A stretch of DNA of 64,000 nucleotides from Arthrobacter sp. Bi26 (GCF_918697925.1 NZ_CAKKMF010000007.1:1-64000); one strand, 5' to 3'. Shown: positions 42,975-52,012, numbered from the stretch's first letter. The notes: a model not told the origin generated them from the letters alone. A program made the numbers and translations.

Positions 42975-43409
42975 TTACGGGTTGCTTGGCGGAGGAGCCT
43001 GTTCAGCCTTGAGTTCCTCGCCGTGGGCGATGATCGCGTAGATGATCAGCACGTCGACGGCGATGACGATGACGGACCACCACGGCTGCTGCGGAATAAG
43101 CATCAACTGAACGACCGCGCTGACGCCCGCAAGGATGACCGCAACGATCCGAGCCCACGCTGCACCCGAGAAGAGCGCGACGGCGGTGAGGATCAGACCC
43201 GCACCGATTGCCACATTCCACCAGCCCCACCCCTTCGCGTCGAAGAGGAACAGCGTGCCGGGGGTCGACAAATAGTAGGTGTCGGGTCCGGTGAGCGCGA
43301 CGAGGCCTTGAAGGCCGCTGAAAACGCCGTTGATGATCAGAATGACTCCGGCGAAACGGACCCAACCGGTCCAGCCGGTCGCAGTGACAGGGTGATGGGC
43401 AGTACTCAT
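42975..43409 (-). CDS. DUF7144 family membrane protein
   Basis: This 144-residue protein has four helices, beginning WVRFAGVILIINGVFSGLQGLVAL, then GWGWWNVAIGAGLILTAVALFSGAAWARIVAVILAGVSAVVQLMLIPQQPWW and VDVLIIYAIIAHG. This is a common actinobacterial membrane family with no known role. GGAAAG lies upstream of the ATG. It converges with the VOC pseudogene. Confidence 0.85.
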   Translation of the reverse strand: MSTAHHPVTATGWTGWVRFAGVILIINGVFSGLQGLVALTGPDTYYLSTPGTLFLFDAKGWGWWNVAIGAGLILTAVALFSGAAWARIVAVILAGVSAVVQLMLIPQQPWWSVIVIAVDVLIIYAIIAHGEELKAEQAPPPSNP

Positions 43410-43708
43410 AGTGTCGACCGCTTTCCGTTGAATGCTCTGTCGTCGGCCTCATGGTCGGCGCAGTCGTGTGGTGAAGCTAGTACCGATTCCGATTATGTTC
43501 CTCGCAGTCCGGGCCGGTCAATCGTTGAGGTCGTCGGAGCCGCCCCGGCGGTCGGCTCCATTCTGTCCGCGCACCGACGGAATCCGGCGATGCCGCCCGC
43601 CTCGCCCCGATCCGCAGGCTGGGCCGCGAGCAAGTGCGGTGTCGGCCGAGGCTGGTTCAGATGCGCCTGGCCCATCGCGATTGCCCCGGATCCGGGTACC
43701 TTGAAGCC
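43410..43708. other. 299-bp gap without a supported gene
   Basis: No frame with a good start or recognisable product. It must hold the promoter of the DUF7144 gene and, at its right end, TACCTT (43697-43702), the -10 box of the S51 peptidase gene. Confidence 0.5.
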
Positions 43709-44437
43709 ATGACCATCTTGCTCGTCGGCGGCGGCCCCGACACCGTGACCACTCCTGCCGTCTTCGACCGGTTCGTCAAGGAAGTCCGGCACCGGGCGCC
43801 TGGCAGGGTTCCTCGCATCGCCGTGGTTCTCTTTGACCACGAGGGCAGTTCGGAATACTTTTTGCCCGCCTATCTGAAGCCGCTGGAATCCCGAGTCGTC
43901 TGCGAGGTGCTCCCGGTCCTTCTCCACTTCAACAAGGAGGCGGATCCTGCCGCGTTTGACGACGTCGACGGGATCGTCGTCGGGGGCGGCCCGACGCCGG
44001 GATACCTGGATGGCCTGCGGCCGTCCGCGGAGGCCATCCGTCGAATGGTCTCGGAGGGCGTGCCGTATATGGGGTTCTCCGCCGGGGCGATGGTGGCGCC
44101 AGCGCGGGCGATTGTCGGCGGCTACCGAATCCGGGGCACAGAAATCTGCCCGGTCGAATGGTCTGAGGGACTCGAGGAACTGGAAATCCGCGACGGACTT
44201 GGACTGGTGCCTTTCGCGGTCGACGTCCACGCCGCGCAGGCCGGAACTCTAAGCCGGGCGGTTGGCGCGGTGGCGAAAGGCCTCGTGGACCGTGCGGCGG
44301 CCGTGGATGAGAACACTGCCCTGGTCCTACACCACAGGGACCTGGAATCGTTGGAGGTAATCGGCGCTGGGAACTGCTGGACGATTCGCGGTGTTGGCAC
44401 CAAGGCCACAGTCTCGGTCCTGACCGCGCAACATTAG
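43709..44437 (+). CDS. Peptidase S51 / cyanophycinase-like protein
   Basis: This 242-residue protein has a class I glutamine-amidotransferase-like fold with the serine nucleophile elbow GFSAGAMVAPA (Ser124), as in aspartyl dipeptidase (PepE) and cyanophycinase. VGGGPTPGYLDGLRP supports the S51 assignment. The actual substrate is unclear. ATG 43709 lies 6 nt after TACCTT, so it is probably leaderless; upstream in-frame codons do not fit the family. Confidence 0.85.
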   Translation: MTILLVGGGPDTVTTPAVFDRFVKEVRHRAPGRVPRIAVVLFDHEGSSEYFLPAYLKPLESRVVCEVLPVLLHFNKEADPAAFDDVDGIVVGGGPTPGYLDGLRPSAEAIRRMVSEGVPYMGFSAGAMVAPARAIVGGYRIRGTEICPVEWSEGLEELEIRDGLGLVPFAVDVHAAQAGTLSRAVGAVAKGLVDRAAAVDENTALVLHHRDLESLEVIGAGNCWTIRGVGTKATVSVLTAQH

Positions 44438-44453
44438 GCCCGGAGCCCGCCCC

Positions 44454-44482
44454 TTGGCACGTTTGTTACTCACGGGTAACAT
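44454..44482 (+). promoter_or_regulatory. Leaderless promoter of the thioesterase gene
   Basis: TTGGCA (44454-44459) and TAACAT (44477-44482) are exactly 17 bp apart, and TAACAT ends 6 nt before the ATG at 44489. This is the clearest complete promoter among the leaderless genes here. Confidence 0.7.
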
Positions 44483-44488
44483 TGAGTC

Positions 44489-45034
44489 ATGCACCTCCTA
44501 TTCCGGACCCTCCTGCTGCTGTTCACGTCCTCGCGCCGCTCACCCCTGAGCATCTGGGGCAACTCCTCGCTGCCGCTGCGGGTCCTGCCCACGGATATCG
44601 ACATCGCCATGCACGTCAACAACGGCATGTACTTCTCGCTCATGGACCTCGGGCGCTTCGATCTCATGGCCCGCAGCGGAACCTGGAAAAAGATGCGCCG
44701 CAGGGGCTGGACCCCGGTGGCGGCGGGGGAGACCATCGCCTTCCGCCGTTCGCTGCAGCTCTGGCAGAAATACACCATCGAATCCAGGATCATCGGCCTC
44801 GACTCGAAGGCCATCTACTTCGAGCAGCGGATGGTGGTGGACGGCGAGGTTTACGCGCGCGCCTACATCGCCACCCGGCTTCTCAGTAAGGGCAAACCCG
44901 TCAGCCAGGAGGAAATCATCCGCGAATTCGGCGCTCCGCCGGCGGATCTGGAGCTGCCCGAGTGGATCCACGAATGGCGTGAAACCAACGCCCTGCCCGG
45001 CGCCAGGCGTCCGGCCCCGCACGCCTGGGCGTAG
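44489..45034 (+). CDS. Acyl-CoA thioesterase, 4HBT/hotdog type
   Basis: This 181-residue protein matches the hotdog thioesterase group: LRVLPTDIDIAMHVNNGMYFSLMDLGRFDLMARSG, with Asp and His-Asn-Asn in the active-site region, then YTIESRIIGLDSKAIYFEQRMVV. It probably hydrolyses acyl-CoA thioesters. It is leaderless by position and lies before the thioredoxin gene with its own promoter. Confidence 0.88.
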   Translation: MHLLFRTLLLLFTSSRRSPLSIWGNSSLPLRVLPTDIDIAMHVNNGMYFSLMDLGRFDLMARSGTWKKMRRRGWTPVAAGETIAFRRSLQLWQKYTIESRIIGLDSKAIYFEQRMVVDGEVYARAYIATRLLSKGKPVSQEEIIREFGAPPADLELPEWIHEWRETNALPGARRPAPHAWA

Positions 45035-45112
45035 CATCCGGGCCGGCCTGCCCGGATGTGCCAACAGCGAAATGCCGGGGACAATCCATGCCGGCTCCCG
45101 TACCGTTGACTC

Positions 45113-45526
45113 ATGGCTACCGTAGACATCACAGGTGAACAGTTCGCATCGACAGTCGAGGATAACGACATTGTCCTCGTCGATTTCTGGGCCGAATGGT
45201 GCGGCCCGTGCAAGCAGTTTGGCCCCACATACTCAGCGATCTCCGAGAAGCACCCGGACGTCGTCTTCTCCAAGGTCGACACTGAAGCCGAGCAGCAGCT
45301 CGCTGCCGAGGCCGGCATCACGTCGATCCCCACGCTGATGGCCTTCCGCGAAAAGGTCCTGGTGTTCTCGCAGCCTGGCGCCCTGAACGCGCAGCAGCTC
45401 GAGCAGGTGGTCGACGCCGTCAAGGCCCTGGACATGGAAGAAGTCCACGCCCACGTGGCCCGTTCGCAGGCAGAGGCCGCCGCCGCGGCGGCCAACCAGG
45501 ATGGGACCCAGATTCCGGAGTCCTGA
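45113..45526 (+). CDS. trxA: Thioredoxin
   Basis: This 137-residue redox protein has the active site WAEWCGPCKQF (Cys30, Cys33) and the cis-proline in SIPTLMAF. A charged tail of about 30 residues (VHAHVARSQAEAAAAAANQ) extends past the usual 105-residue domain. TACCGT lies 6 nt before the ATG. It reduces protein disulfides with thioredoxin reductase, which is not in the window. Confidence 0.95.
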   Translation: MATVDITGEQFASTVEDNDIVLVDFWAEWCGPCKQFGPTYSAISEKHPDVVFSKVDTEAEQQLAAEAGITSIPTLMAFREKVLVFSQPGALNAQQLEQVVDAVKALDMEEVHAHVARSQAEAAAAAANQDGTQIPES

Positions 45527-45556
45527 CTCCCCGGCTTAATTCCTCGGCTGAAAGCG

Positions 45557-45618
45557 ATGCGGGGCCACTCCGCGCCCATGGATCCTTCAAGGATGGGCGC
45601 GGAGTGACCCCGCATTTT
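45557..45618. terminator. Bidirectional hairpin between trxA and an ABM gene
   Basis: A 23-bp inverted repeat with one mismatch (45557-45579 with 45593-45615) is followed by TTT. The loop itself contains ATCCTT/AAGGAT. The base carries the ATGCGGGGNCACT variant of the AACGCGGGG family. Confidence 0.85.
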
Positions 45619-45640
45619 GGCGTTGTTGAGGGGCGGGTGC

Positions 45641-45919
45641 CTAGAGCATTTTCAGCTTGACCGGCTCGGCCAGCAGCGCGCTGAGGGACTCGTTCAGGTC
45701 CTGGACGGCCGTGCCCTTGGAGTGCTTGTCCAGGTCCGCCTGGCTGGCCCACCGTTCGGTCAGCACGAGCTTGTCCTCGCTGGCCTCGGTGAGCTCGTAC
45801 CGGATGCAGCCGGGCTCGTTGACCACCTCGTCAATCGCGATTTCCAGGGCGAGCTTCACGCGGAAGAATTCGCCGTCGTTGGGAATGAAAATGGCCTGAA
45901 GATCAACGGGTGCACTCAT
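45641..45919 (-). CDS. Putative quinol monooxygenase (ABM family, YgiN-like)
   Basis: This 92-residue protein has the small ABM fold with AIFIPNDGEFFRVKLALEIAIDEVVNEPGCIRYELTEA, LVLTERWASQADLDKHSKG, which is close to YgiN-type quinol monooxygenases. ATG 45919 lies 6 nt after TAGGGT, so it is probably leaderless and shares a 111-bp divergent region with the acyl-CoA synthetase gene. Confidence 0.88.
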   Translation of the reverse strand: MSAPVDLQAIFIPNDGEFFRVKLALEIAIDEVVNEPGCIRYELTEASEDKLVLTERWASQADLDKHSKGTAVQDLNESLSALLAEPVKLKML

Positions 45920-46030
45920 GGCAATTACCCTACCGGGCCGCCGCGCCGGCACCGGAAGATGACCCAAGATTTCATAGGACTTCCAAGCTTTGCTCTTCTT
46001 TTGCCTCCGGTCAGTTGGTAGCGTCTCATC

Positions 46031-47707
46031 ATGCTTGCTTACACAGCCGGGGACACTGACGTTCCGCTGCTCGAGGACACCATTGGCGCGAATTTCGAAC
46101 GGATTGCGGCGCGGTTCCCGTACCACGACGCCCTGATCGAGGCGGCCGCGGTGCCCGGCGAAGAGGCCCGGCGGTGGAGCTATTCCAAGTTGAACGACGA
46201 CGTCGACCGCCTGGCTCGTGCGCTCCTCGCCCTGGGCGTCGGGAAGGGCGAGCGGATTGGCATCTGGAGCCCCAACTGCGCCGAATGGACCATCCTGCAG
46301 TACGCCACCGCGAAGATCGGGGCGATCCTGGTCAACGTCAACCCCGCCTACCGCAGCCACGAGCTCGAGTTCGTGGTCAAGCAGAACAGCATGCGGATGC
46401 TGGTCTCCGCGCCGTCGGATCGGAACAGCGGCTACACCGGGATGGCGCGGCAGGCGCTGGCGGCGTGCCCGGACCTGCGCGAGCTGGTCTTCCTCCCGGA
46501 TGCCGGCCTGGCCGGGCTGACTGCGGGCGAACCCGAAAACGACGCGGAGCGCACGTACGCCGAGCTGCTCAAGCGGGCTGACGACGTCGGGCATTCCGCC
46601 CTGAAGGCGCGCATGGCGGAACTGGACCCGCACGATCCCATCAACCTGCAGTACACCTCGGGCACCACCGGTTTCCCGAAGGGCGCCACGCTGACGCACC
46701 ACAACATCCTCAACAACGGCTACTCGATCGGCGAGCAGCTGGGCTACACAGAACACGACCGCGTAGTGATCCCGGTGCCCTTCTATCACTGCTTCGGCAT
46801 GGTGATCGGCAACCTGGCGGCCCTCAGCCACGGCGCCGCCACCATCATCCCCGGCCGGGCGTTCACGCCGGCCTCGGCGCTGGAGGCCGTGCAGGACTTC
46901 GGCGGAACCTCGCTGTACGGGGTGCCGACCATGTTCATCGCCGAGCTCGCCCTGCCGGAGTTCGCCTCCTACGACCTCGCGACACTGCGCACGGGCGTGA
47001 TGGCCGGATCGCTGTGCCCGATCGAGGTGATGAACCGGGTCATTACCGAAATGAACATGACAGACGTCGCCATTTGCTACGGCATGACGGAGACCTCGCC
47101 GGTGTCCACAATGACGCGGAGCGTGGACACCATGGCCCAGCGGACCGAGACCGTGGGCCGGACCATGCCGAACCTGGAGAGCCGGATTGTGGACCCGGTG
47201 ACGGGAGAAGTGCTGGAGCGCGGCGGGATCGGTGAACTCTGCACGCGCGGCTACGCCGTGATGCGGGGGTACTGGAACCAGCCGGACAAGACGGCCGAGG
47301 CGATCGACGCCGACGGCTGGATGCATACCGGGGACCTCGCCCGGATGGACGCGGACGGCTGCATCGTGATTGAAGGCCGGATCAAGGACATGGTGATCCG
47401 TGGCGGTGAGAACATCTATCCGCGCGAAATCGAGGAATTCCTCTACACCCACCCGGACATCCAGGACGTGCAGGTGATCGGCGTCCCGGACGCCAAGTAC
47501 GGCGAGGAACTGATGGCCTGCGTCATCCTGAAGCCCGGGGCCGCTCCGATGGACGCCGCCAGCCTGGCCGAGTTCTGCCGCGGCAAGCTCGCGCACTACA
47601 AGATTCCGCGCTACGTGGACGTCCGCGAGAGCTTCCCGATGACCGTCTCCGGCAAGATCCGCAAGGTGGACATGCGCCAGGAGGCCGCGGCCCGGCTGGG
47701 CCTCTGA
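46031..47707 (+). CDS. Fatty acyl-CoA synthetase (AMP-binding)
   Basis: This 558-residue ANL-superfamily ligase activates a carboxylic acid via an acyl-adenylate. It has the P-loop YTSGTTGFPKGATLTHHN at about 208-225, CYGMTETSPVS, the hinge region TGDLARMDADGC and GRIKDMVIRGGENIYPREIEEF, and the C-terminal lysine segment VSGKIRKVDMR. The FadD3/medium-chain type is likely, but the acid is not determinable. TAGCGT lies 6 nt before the ATG. Confidence 0.92.
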   Translation: MLAYTAGDTDVPLLEDTIGANFERIAARFPYHDALIEAAAVPGEEARRWSYSKLNDDVDRLARALLALGVGKGERIGIWSPNCAEWTILQYATAKIGAILVNVNPAYRSHELEFVVKQNSMRMLVSAPSDRNSGYTGMARQALAACPDLRELVFLPDAGLAGLTAGEPENDAERTYAELLKRADDVGHSALKARMAELDPHDPINLQYTSGTTGFPKGATLTHHNILNNGYSIGEQLGYTEHDRVVIPVPFYHCFGMVIGNLAALSHGAATIIPGRAFTPASALEAVQDFGGTSLYGVPTMFIAELALPEFASYDLATLRTGVMAGSLCPIEVMNRVITEMNMTDVAICYGMTETSPVSTMTRSVDTMAQRTETVGRTMPNLESRIVDPVTGEVLERGGIGELCTRGYAVMRGYWNQPDKTAEAIDADGWMHTGDLARMDADGCIVIEGRIKDMVIRGGENIYPREIEEFLYTHPDIQDVQVIGVPDAKYGEELMACVILKPGAAPMDAASLAEFCRGKLAHYKIPRYVDVRESFPMTVSGKIRKVDMRQEAAARLGL

Positions 47708-47726
47708 CAGCAACGCGGGGTGGGGG

Positions 47727-48707
47727 TCAGTGGCCGCGGTGGTCCTGGATGGTCATGCGCGGGCCGAAGGTCGGTTTCCGGAAGCCGCTCAGGCCGATCA
47801 TCCGGACCACACGCTGCCGGTGCCCTGCCCAAGGGGCCAACAGCCTGAGCATGCCGGCGTCGTCGGTGCGTCGGCCGGTCAGGGCGGCGCCCACGTAGGC
47901 CGCGAGGTGGTAATCGCCCACCGCGATCGAATCCGGGCAGCCGTGCGTGCGCTGCACCACCTCCGCCGCCGTCCACACCCCGATTCCGGGAAGGGTCTGC
48001 AGCTTGGCCCCTGCCTCCGCAGCGGGCAGCGCGGCGAGCCGTTCAAGCGCGACGGCGGAACGCAGCGCCCGCATGATGGTTGCCGAACGCTGCGGGCCCA
48101 CGCCGGCCTTGTGCCATTCCCAGGACGGAATGTGCAGCCACTGCGCGGCCGTCGGCTGGACCAGCAGATTGGCGGGAGCCACCGTGCCGGCACCCGGCGC
48201 CGCCGTCCCGAAGCGGTACATCAGGTAGCGGTAGCCGCGGCGGGCCTCGATGACCGTGACCTTCTGCTCCAGGATGGTCGGCACCAGTGAGTCGATCATC
48301 CGGCCGGTTGCAGGCAGCCGGATCGCGGGGTTCCGGCGTCGGGCTTCAACCACCATGCGCGGAAGCGTGGCGTGGAACTCGGGCTCGTCGAAGCCGGACC
48401 AGTCGTCCTCGCTCCCGAGCATGCGCGGAACGGAGGCGACGGCGTCCACCGCTCCGGGGCCCCAGGCCTGCGCGTCCACTGCCGGGTCCGCCCGCGGCCC
48501 GGCGGTTGCCAGGCGCAGCGTGGCCGGACCGTGCGGGGTGGTGAACGCGAGCCAGACCCCGTCCGGGGCGGTGCGGATGGACGGGTCGCCGTGGCCGCGC
48601 AGGAGCGTGCCGATGGTTTGCATCAAGTCGAACGGGCCGCCCGGGCGCCACCGCAGTGAGGCGTCCGCCGCGGCGGCAATGCCTGCGGGGACGTCTGCAA
48701 CGGTCAT
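47727..48707 (-). CDS. DNA-3-methyladenine glycosylase, AlkA-type (HhH-GPD)
   Basis: This 326-residue protein should excise alkylated bases. It has the helix-hairpin-helix LQTLPGIGVWTAAEVVQ at 236-252 and the catalytic aspartate in AVGDYHL (Asp265), with an N-terminal AlkA-like domain. The ATG lies 6 nt after GAACAT and a CTGTCAGGG element lies 8 bp further upstream, so a DNA-damage promoter is likely. It converges on the acyl-CoA synthetase gene with 19 bp between. Confidence 0.88.
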   Translation of the reverse strand: MTVADVPAGIAAAADASLRWRPGGPFDLMQTIGTLLRGHGDPSIRTAPDGVWLAFTTPHGPATLRLATAGPRADPAVDAQAWGPGAVDAVASVPRMLGSEDDWSGFDEPEFHATLPRMVVEARRRNPAIRLPATGRMIDSLVPTILEQKVTVIEARRGYRYLMYRFGTAAPGAGTVAPANLLVQPTAAQWLHIPSWEWHKAGVGPQRSATIMRALRSAVALERLAALPAAEAGAKLQTLPGIGVWTAAEVVQRTHGCPDSIAVGDYHLAAYVGAALTGRRTDDAGMLRLLAPWAGHRQRVVRMIGLSGFRKPTFGPRMTIQDHRGH

Positions 48708-48713
48708 TCGAAC

Positions 48714-48736
48714 ATGTTCCCATGTCCCCCTGACAG
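48714..48736 (-). promoter_or_regulatory. Candidate PafBC-type DNA-damage promoter of the alkA gene
   Basis: On the minus strand CTGTCAGGG (48736-48728), 8 bp, then GAACAT (48719-48714) and 6 nt to the ATG. The known LexA-independent actinobacterial motif is TTGTCRGTG-N8-TANNNT: 7 of 9 and 2 of 3 defined positions match and the spacing is exact. Confidence 0.5.
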
Positions 48737-48870
48737 CGGCCGCATCTGCCTGTGCGGAGCATGGGCCGTAGGGCCCTAAACCTCCAGCGCTGCCGGGACT
48801 AAGATCCGGCTGGGGCGTGGAGCGTCCACGCCTGCCTCGTGGCCCGAATCCTTGTTCTTGGGAGAGTGTG

Positions 48871-49293
48871 ATGGCTGGTGGAGTTGTACATTTTGAAATC
48901 CCCGCAGACGACGAGGGCCGCGCACGGGAGTTCTACAGTTCGGCGTTTGGCTGGGAGGTCAGCTCGGTGCCCGAGATGAGTTACTCCATGATCAAGACGA
49001 CGCCGACGGATGCAACGGGCATGCCCTCCGTTGCGGGCTCCATCAACGGCGGCATGTTCCACCGTGAGGGAGACCTCACGTCCCCGGTGGTCACCGTGGA
49101 CGTTGATGACATTGACGCGGCGCTGGAGAAGATCAACTCCTTGGGCGGCAGCACTGTCTCCCCACGGCAGGAAGTCGGCACTATGGGCTGGGCCGCCTAC
49201 TTCCGGGACACCGAAGGCAATGTGGTCGGTCTCTGGCAGAGCGCCCCGCGTGAGGGCGGCGCCGGCGCCGCGGCGGATGACATCGGCGCCTGA
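48871..49293 (+). CDS. VOC family protein
   Basis: This 140-residue protein has one vicinal-oxygen-chelate domain: VHFEIPADDEGRAREFYSSAFGWEV, then VVTVDVDDIDAALEKINSLGGSTVSPRQEV and AYFRDTEGNVVGLWQS. No enzyme activity can be assigned. GGGAGAG precedes ATG 48871, so it has a leader. TAAGAT near 48798 is the likely -10 box. Confidence 0.88.
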   Translation: MAGGVVHFEIPADDEGRAREFYSSAFGWEVSSVPEMSYSMIKTTPTDATGMPSVAGSINGGMFHREGDLTSPVVTVDVDDIDAALEKINSLGGSTVSPRQEVGTMGWAAYFRDTEGNVVGLWQSAPREGGAGAAADDIGA

Positions 49294-49346
49294 CGCCGCC
49301 GACGGGCGCGCTGGCACTGAAGTACATCCACCTCAGGGCATGCAGC

Positions 49347-50540
49347 TCAGTGCATCCCCGTCGTGAGCCACAGTGCCACGACCGCCAACGGGACCGTGAG
49401 GACGACGGCCGCTACACCGGCCACGGCGAAGCCTCCCCAGCGGATCTCCACGTTGAGGGCACGGAGCCGCTCGTGCCACAGCAGCGTGGCCAGGGAAGCC
49501 CACGGGGTCACCAGCGGGCCCAGGTTCACGCCGATCAGCAGGGCCGCCAGCCGGGCCGGGGAACCGCCCACCGGTTCCAGGGCCAAATAGGCGGGCAGGT
49601 TGTTCACGGCGTTGGCTGCCCCCGCACCCAGGCCGGCGAGCTGCAGGAGCGCCGGCAGGCTCTCGCCCGTACCGGCGATCCCGGACAGGAACCGGGTGAG
49701 CCCGTTGGCGTGCAGGGCCTCCACCACCATGAAAAGTCCGGACGTGAGCATGAGCGGGCGCCAAGGAACCATGGACCAGCGCAGGGCGGAGCGCCGCCTC
49801 CAGAGGAACAGCAGGAGCAGGGCCGCGGCTGCCGCGAGCGCCGGGATCTGCACCGGAACCCCGGAGACCAGCGCCGGAAGCAGGACCACCATGACCCCGG
49901 ATGCCGCGTACAGCAGCACCCGGTCCCGCACCCTATGGACCGGCTGCGGTCCGTACTTGCCGCGCAGATCCTTCCGGAACGGAAGCCACAGCAGCACCAG
50001 CGGCACGAGGATGCCCACCAGGGCCGGGGCCCACACCAGCGAAGCGAACGCGGCGGGGCTGAGCTTGAGCCGGTCCTGCGCCAGCAGGTTGGTCAGGTTG
50101 GAGACCGGCAGCAGCAGCGAGGCCGTGTTCGCCAGCCACACTGTGGTCAGCGCGAACGGCAGCGGCGGAATGCGGGCGTGGATTGCCAGCAGCACGACGA
50201 CGGGAGTCACCAGCACCGCCGTCGTATCCAGCGACAAGAACACCGTGGAAACGGTGGCGAGTGCGATGACGAGGAACCACAGCAACAGGACCCGGCCGCG
50301 GCCCAGGGCGGCCAGCCTCTCCGTGACCACGCGGAAGAGCCCGGCCTCATCCACCAACTCCGTGACCAGGGACATCGCCACCACGAACGCCAGCACCGGC
50401 ACGGTCCTTGCCGCCAGCTCCTGAAAAGCGGGGACCGGCAACAGCCCGGTGGCCAGCGCCGCGCACCCCGCCAGCAGCATGCCCGCGGGCAGCGCGTAGC
50501 TCCTGAGCTTCTTCAGCCGGGCGATCCTCTTCACTGCCAT
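49347..50540 (-). CDS. SLC13/ArsB-type permease
   Basis: This 397-residue membrane protein has about ten helices and belongs to the ion-transporter superfamily with ArsB and SLC13 members: SLDTTAVLVTPVVVLLAIHARIPPLPFALTTVWLANTASLLLPVSNLTNLLA, and late NAVNNLPAYLALEP with GVNLGPLVTPWASLATLLW. An arsenite or anion role is possible, but no ars genes are nearby. It is divergent from the cystathionine beta-synthase gene with 69 bp between starts. Confidence 0.85.
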   Translation of the reverse strand: MAVKRIARLKKLRSYALPAGMLLAGCAALATGLLPVPAFQELAARTVPVLAFVVAMSLVTELVDEAGLFRVVTERLAALGRGRVLLLWFLVIALATVSTVFLSLDTTAVLVTPVVVLLAIHARIPPLPFALTTVWLANTASLLLPVSNLTNLLAQDRLKLSPAAFASLVWAPALVGILVPLVLLWLPFRKDLRGKYGPQPVHRVRDRVLLYAASGVMVVLLPALVSGVPVQIPALAAAAALLLLFLWRRRSALRWSMVPWRPLMLTSGLFMVVEALHANGLTRFLSGIAGTGESLPALLQLAGLGAGAANAVNNLPAYLALEPVGGSPARLAALLIGVNLGPLVTPWASLATLLWHERLRALNVEIRWGGFAVAGVAAVVLTVPLAVVALWLTTGMH

Positions 50541-50609
50541 ATCCTCGCACCTGCTGGAGGCGTCGCCGCGCCGAGGTGCATCCCCGCCGGAGACGGTAGC
50601 TTTGTACCT

Positions 50610-51995
50610 ATGAAGTACGCCCAGTCCGTTCTGGACCTCATCGGCCATACGCCGCTCGTCAAACTCAACCACGTGACCGATGGCATCGCAGCCACCATCC
50701 TGGTAAAGCTCGAATACCTGAACCCCGGCGGTTCGATCAAGGACCGCATCGCGGCGAAGATGATCGAGGAGGCCGAACGAACGGGCAAGCTCCTGCCAGG
50801 CGGCACCATCGTGGAACCCACCTCGGGCAACACCGGCGTTGGCCTGGCGCTGGTGGCGCAGCAGAAGGGCTACCGCTGCATCTTCGTGGTGCCGGACAAG
50901 GTCGGCGAAGACAAGCGGGCCGTGCTCCAGGCCTACGGCGCCGAAGTGGTGGTCACGCCCACCGCCGTCCCGCCGGACAGCCCGCAAAGCTACTACGGCG
51001 TCTCGGACCGGCTCGTCACCGAAATCCCGGGAGCCTACAAGCCGGACCAGTTCTCCAACCCGGCCGCACCGGCCAGCCACTATGAGACCACCGGCCCTGA
51101 GATCTGGCATGACACCGACGGCCGCATCACGCACTGCGTGATCGGCGCCGGCACCGGGGGCACGATCACCGGCACCGGCCGGTACCTCAAGGAAGTTTCC
51201 GCCGGGCGGCCCGGGGCCGAGGGCGGCGTCGTGAAGATCATCGGCGCGGATCCCGCAGGCTCGGTGTACTCCGGCGGCACGGGCCGCCCGTACTTCGTCG
51301 AAGGCGTCGGGGAGGACATGTGGCCGGCCAACTATGACAAGTCCGTCCCGGACGACGTCATTGCCGTCAGCGACGCCGATTCCTTCGCGATGACGCGCCG
51401 GCTGGCGCGCGAGGAAGGGCTGCTGGTGGGCGGGTCCTCGGGCATGGCCGTCGTGGCTGCGATGGAGGTCGCCAAGGACCTCCCGGTGGAAGCCGTCGTC
51501 GTGGTCATCCTGCCGGACTCCGGCCGCGGCTACCTGGCGAAGATCTTCAACGACCAGTGGATGCGCTCCTACGGCTTCCTGGCCAGCGGGGACGAGGCCT
51601 CGGTGGGCGAGATCCTCAAGGCCAAAACCGGTGAACTCCCGGACCTCGTCCACATCCACCCGAACGAGTCCGTCCGCGATGTCATCAACATCATGAACGA
51701 GTACGGCGTCTCGCACATCCCCGTCCTGTCCCAGGAACCGCCCGTCGTCATGGGCGAGGTCCTTGGCGCCGTGGACGAACGCACGCTGACGGCCAAGCTC
51801 TTCCGCGGCGAGGCAAAACTCTCGGACAAAATCTCCGAACACATGGAGGCCCGCCTCCCCGTGATCGGCTCGCTCGAATCGATCTCGACCGCCCGCGAAC
51901 TCCTCTCCGACGCTGACACCCTCATGGTGACGTTTGTCGGCGCTCCGGTGGGGATCCTGACCCGCCACGACCTCCTCGCGTACCTCAGCAACTGA
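50610..51995 (+). CDS. cbs: Cystathionine beta-synthase
   Basis: This 461-residue PLP enzyme condenses serine and homocysteine to cystathionine. It has the lysine in NPGGSIKDR (Lys44), the substrate loop TSGNTGVG, the PLP-phosphate loop GAGTGGTITG and a C-terminal pair of CBS domains (about residues 335-460, VRDVINIMNEYGVSHIPVL). TAGCTT lies 7 nt before the ATG, so it is probably leaderless. metB follows after 17 bp, forming a transsulfuration operon. Confidence 0.94.
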   Translation: MKYAQSVLDLIGHTPLVKLNHVTDGIAATILVKLEYLNPGGSIKDRIAAKMIEEAERTGKLLPGGTIVEPTSGNTGVGLALVAQQKGYRCIFVVPDKVGEDKRAVLQAYGAEVVVTPTAVPPDSPQSYYGVSDRLVTEIPGAYKPDQFSNPAAPASHYETTGPEIWHDTDGRITHCVIGAGTGGTITGTGRYLKEVSAGRPGAEGGVVKIIGADPAGSVYSGGTGRPYFVEGVGEDMWPANYDKSVPDDVIAVSDADSFAMTRRLAREEGLLVGGSSGMAVVAAMEVAKDLPVEAVVVVILPDSGRGYLAKIFNDQWMRSYGFLASGDEASVGEILKAKTGELPDLVHIHPNESVRDVINIMNEYGVSHIPVLSQEPPVVMGEVLGAVDERTLTAKLFRGEAKLSDKISEHMEARLPVIGSLESISTARELLSDADTLMVTFVGAPVGILTRHDLLAYLSN

Positions 51996-52012
51996 CCAGT
52001 TCAAGGAGTCCC

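Noticed and set aside
48708..48719. GAACATGTTC next to the AlkA start as a LexA (SOS) box
   Set aside because: The actinobacterial LexA box is GAAC-N4-GTTC. Here the half-sites are only 2 bp apart, and the segment is better read as -10 box plus start-codon spacer.
50541..50609. SAM or other sulfur riboswitch ahead of cbs-metB
   Set aside because: Only 69 bp separate the divergent starts and the cbs message appears leaderless, so there is no room for an aptamer.
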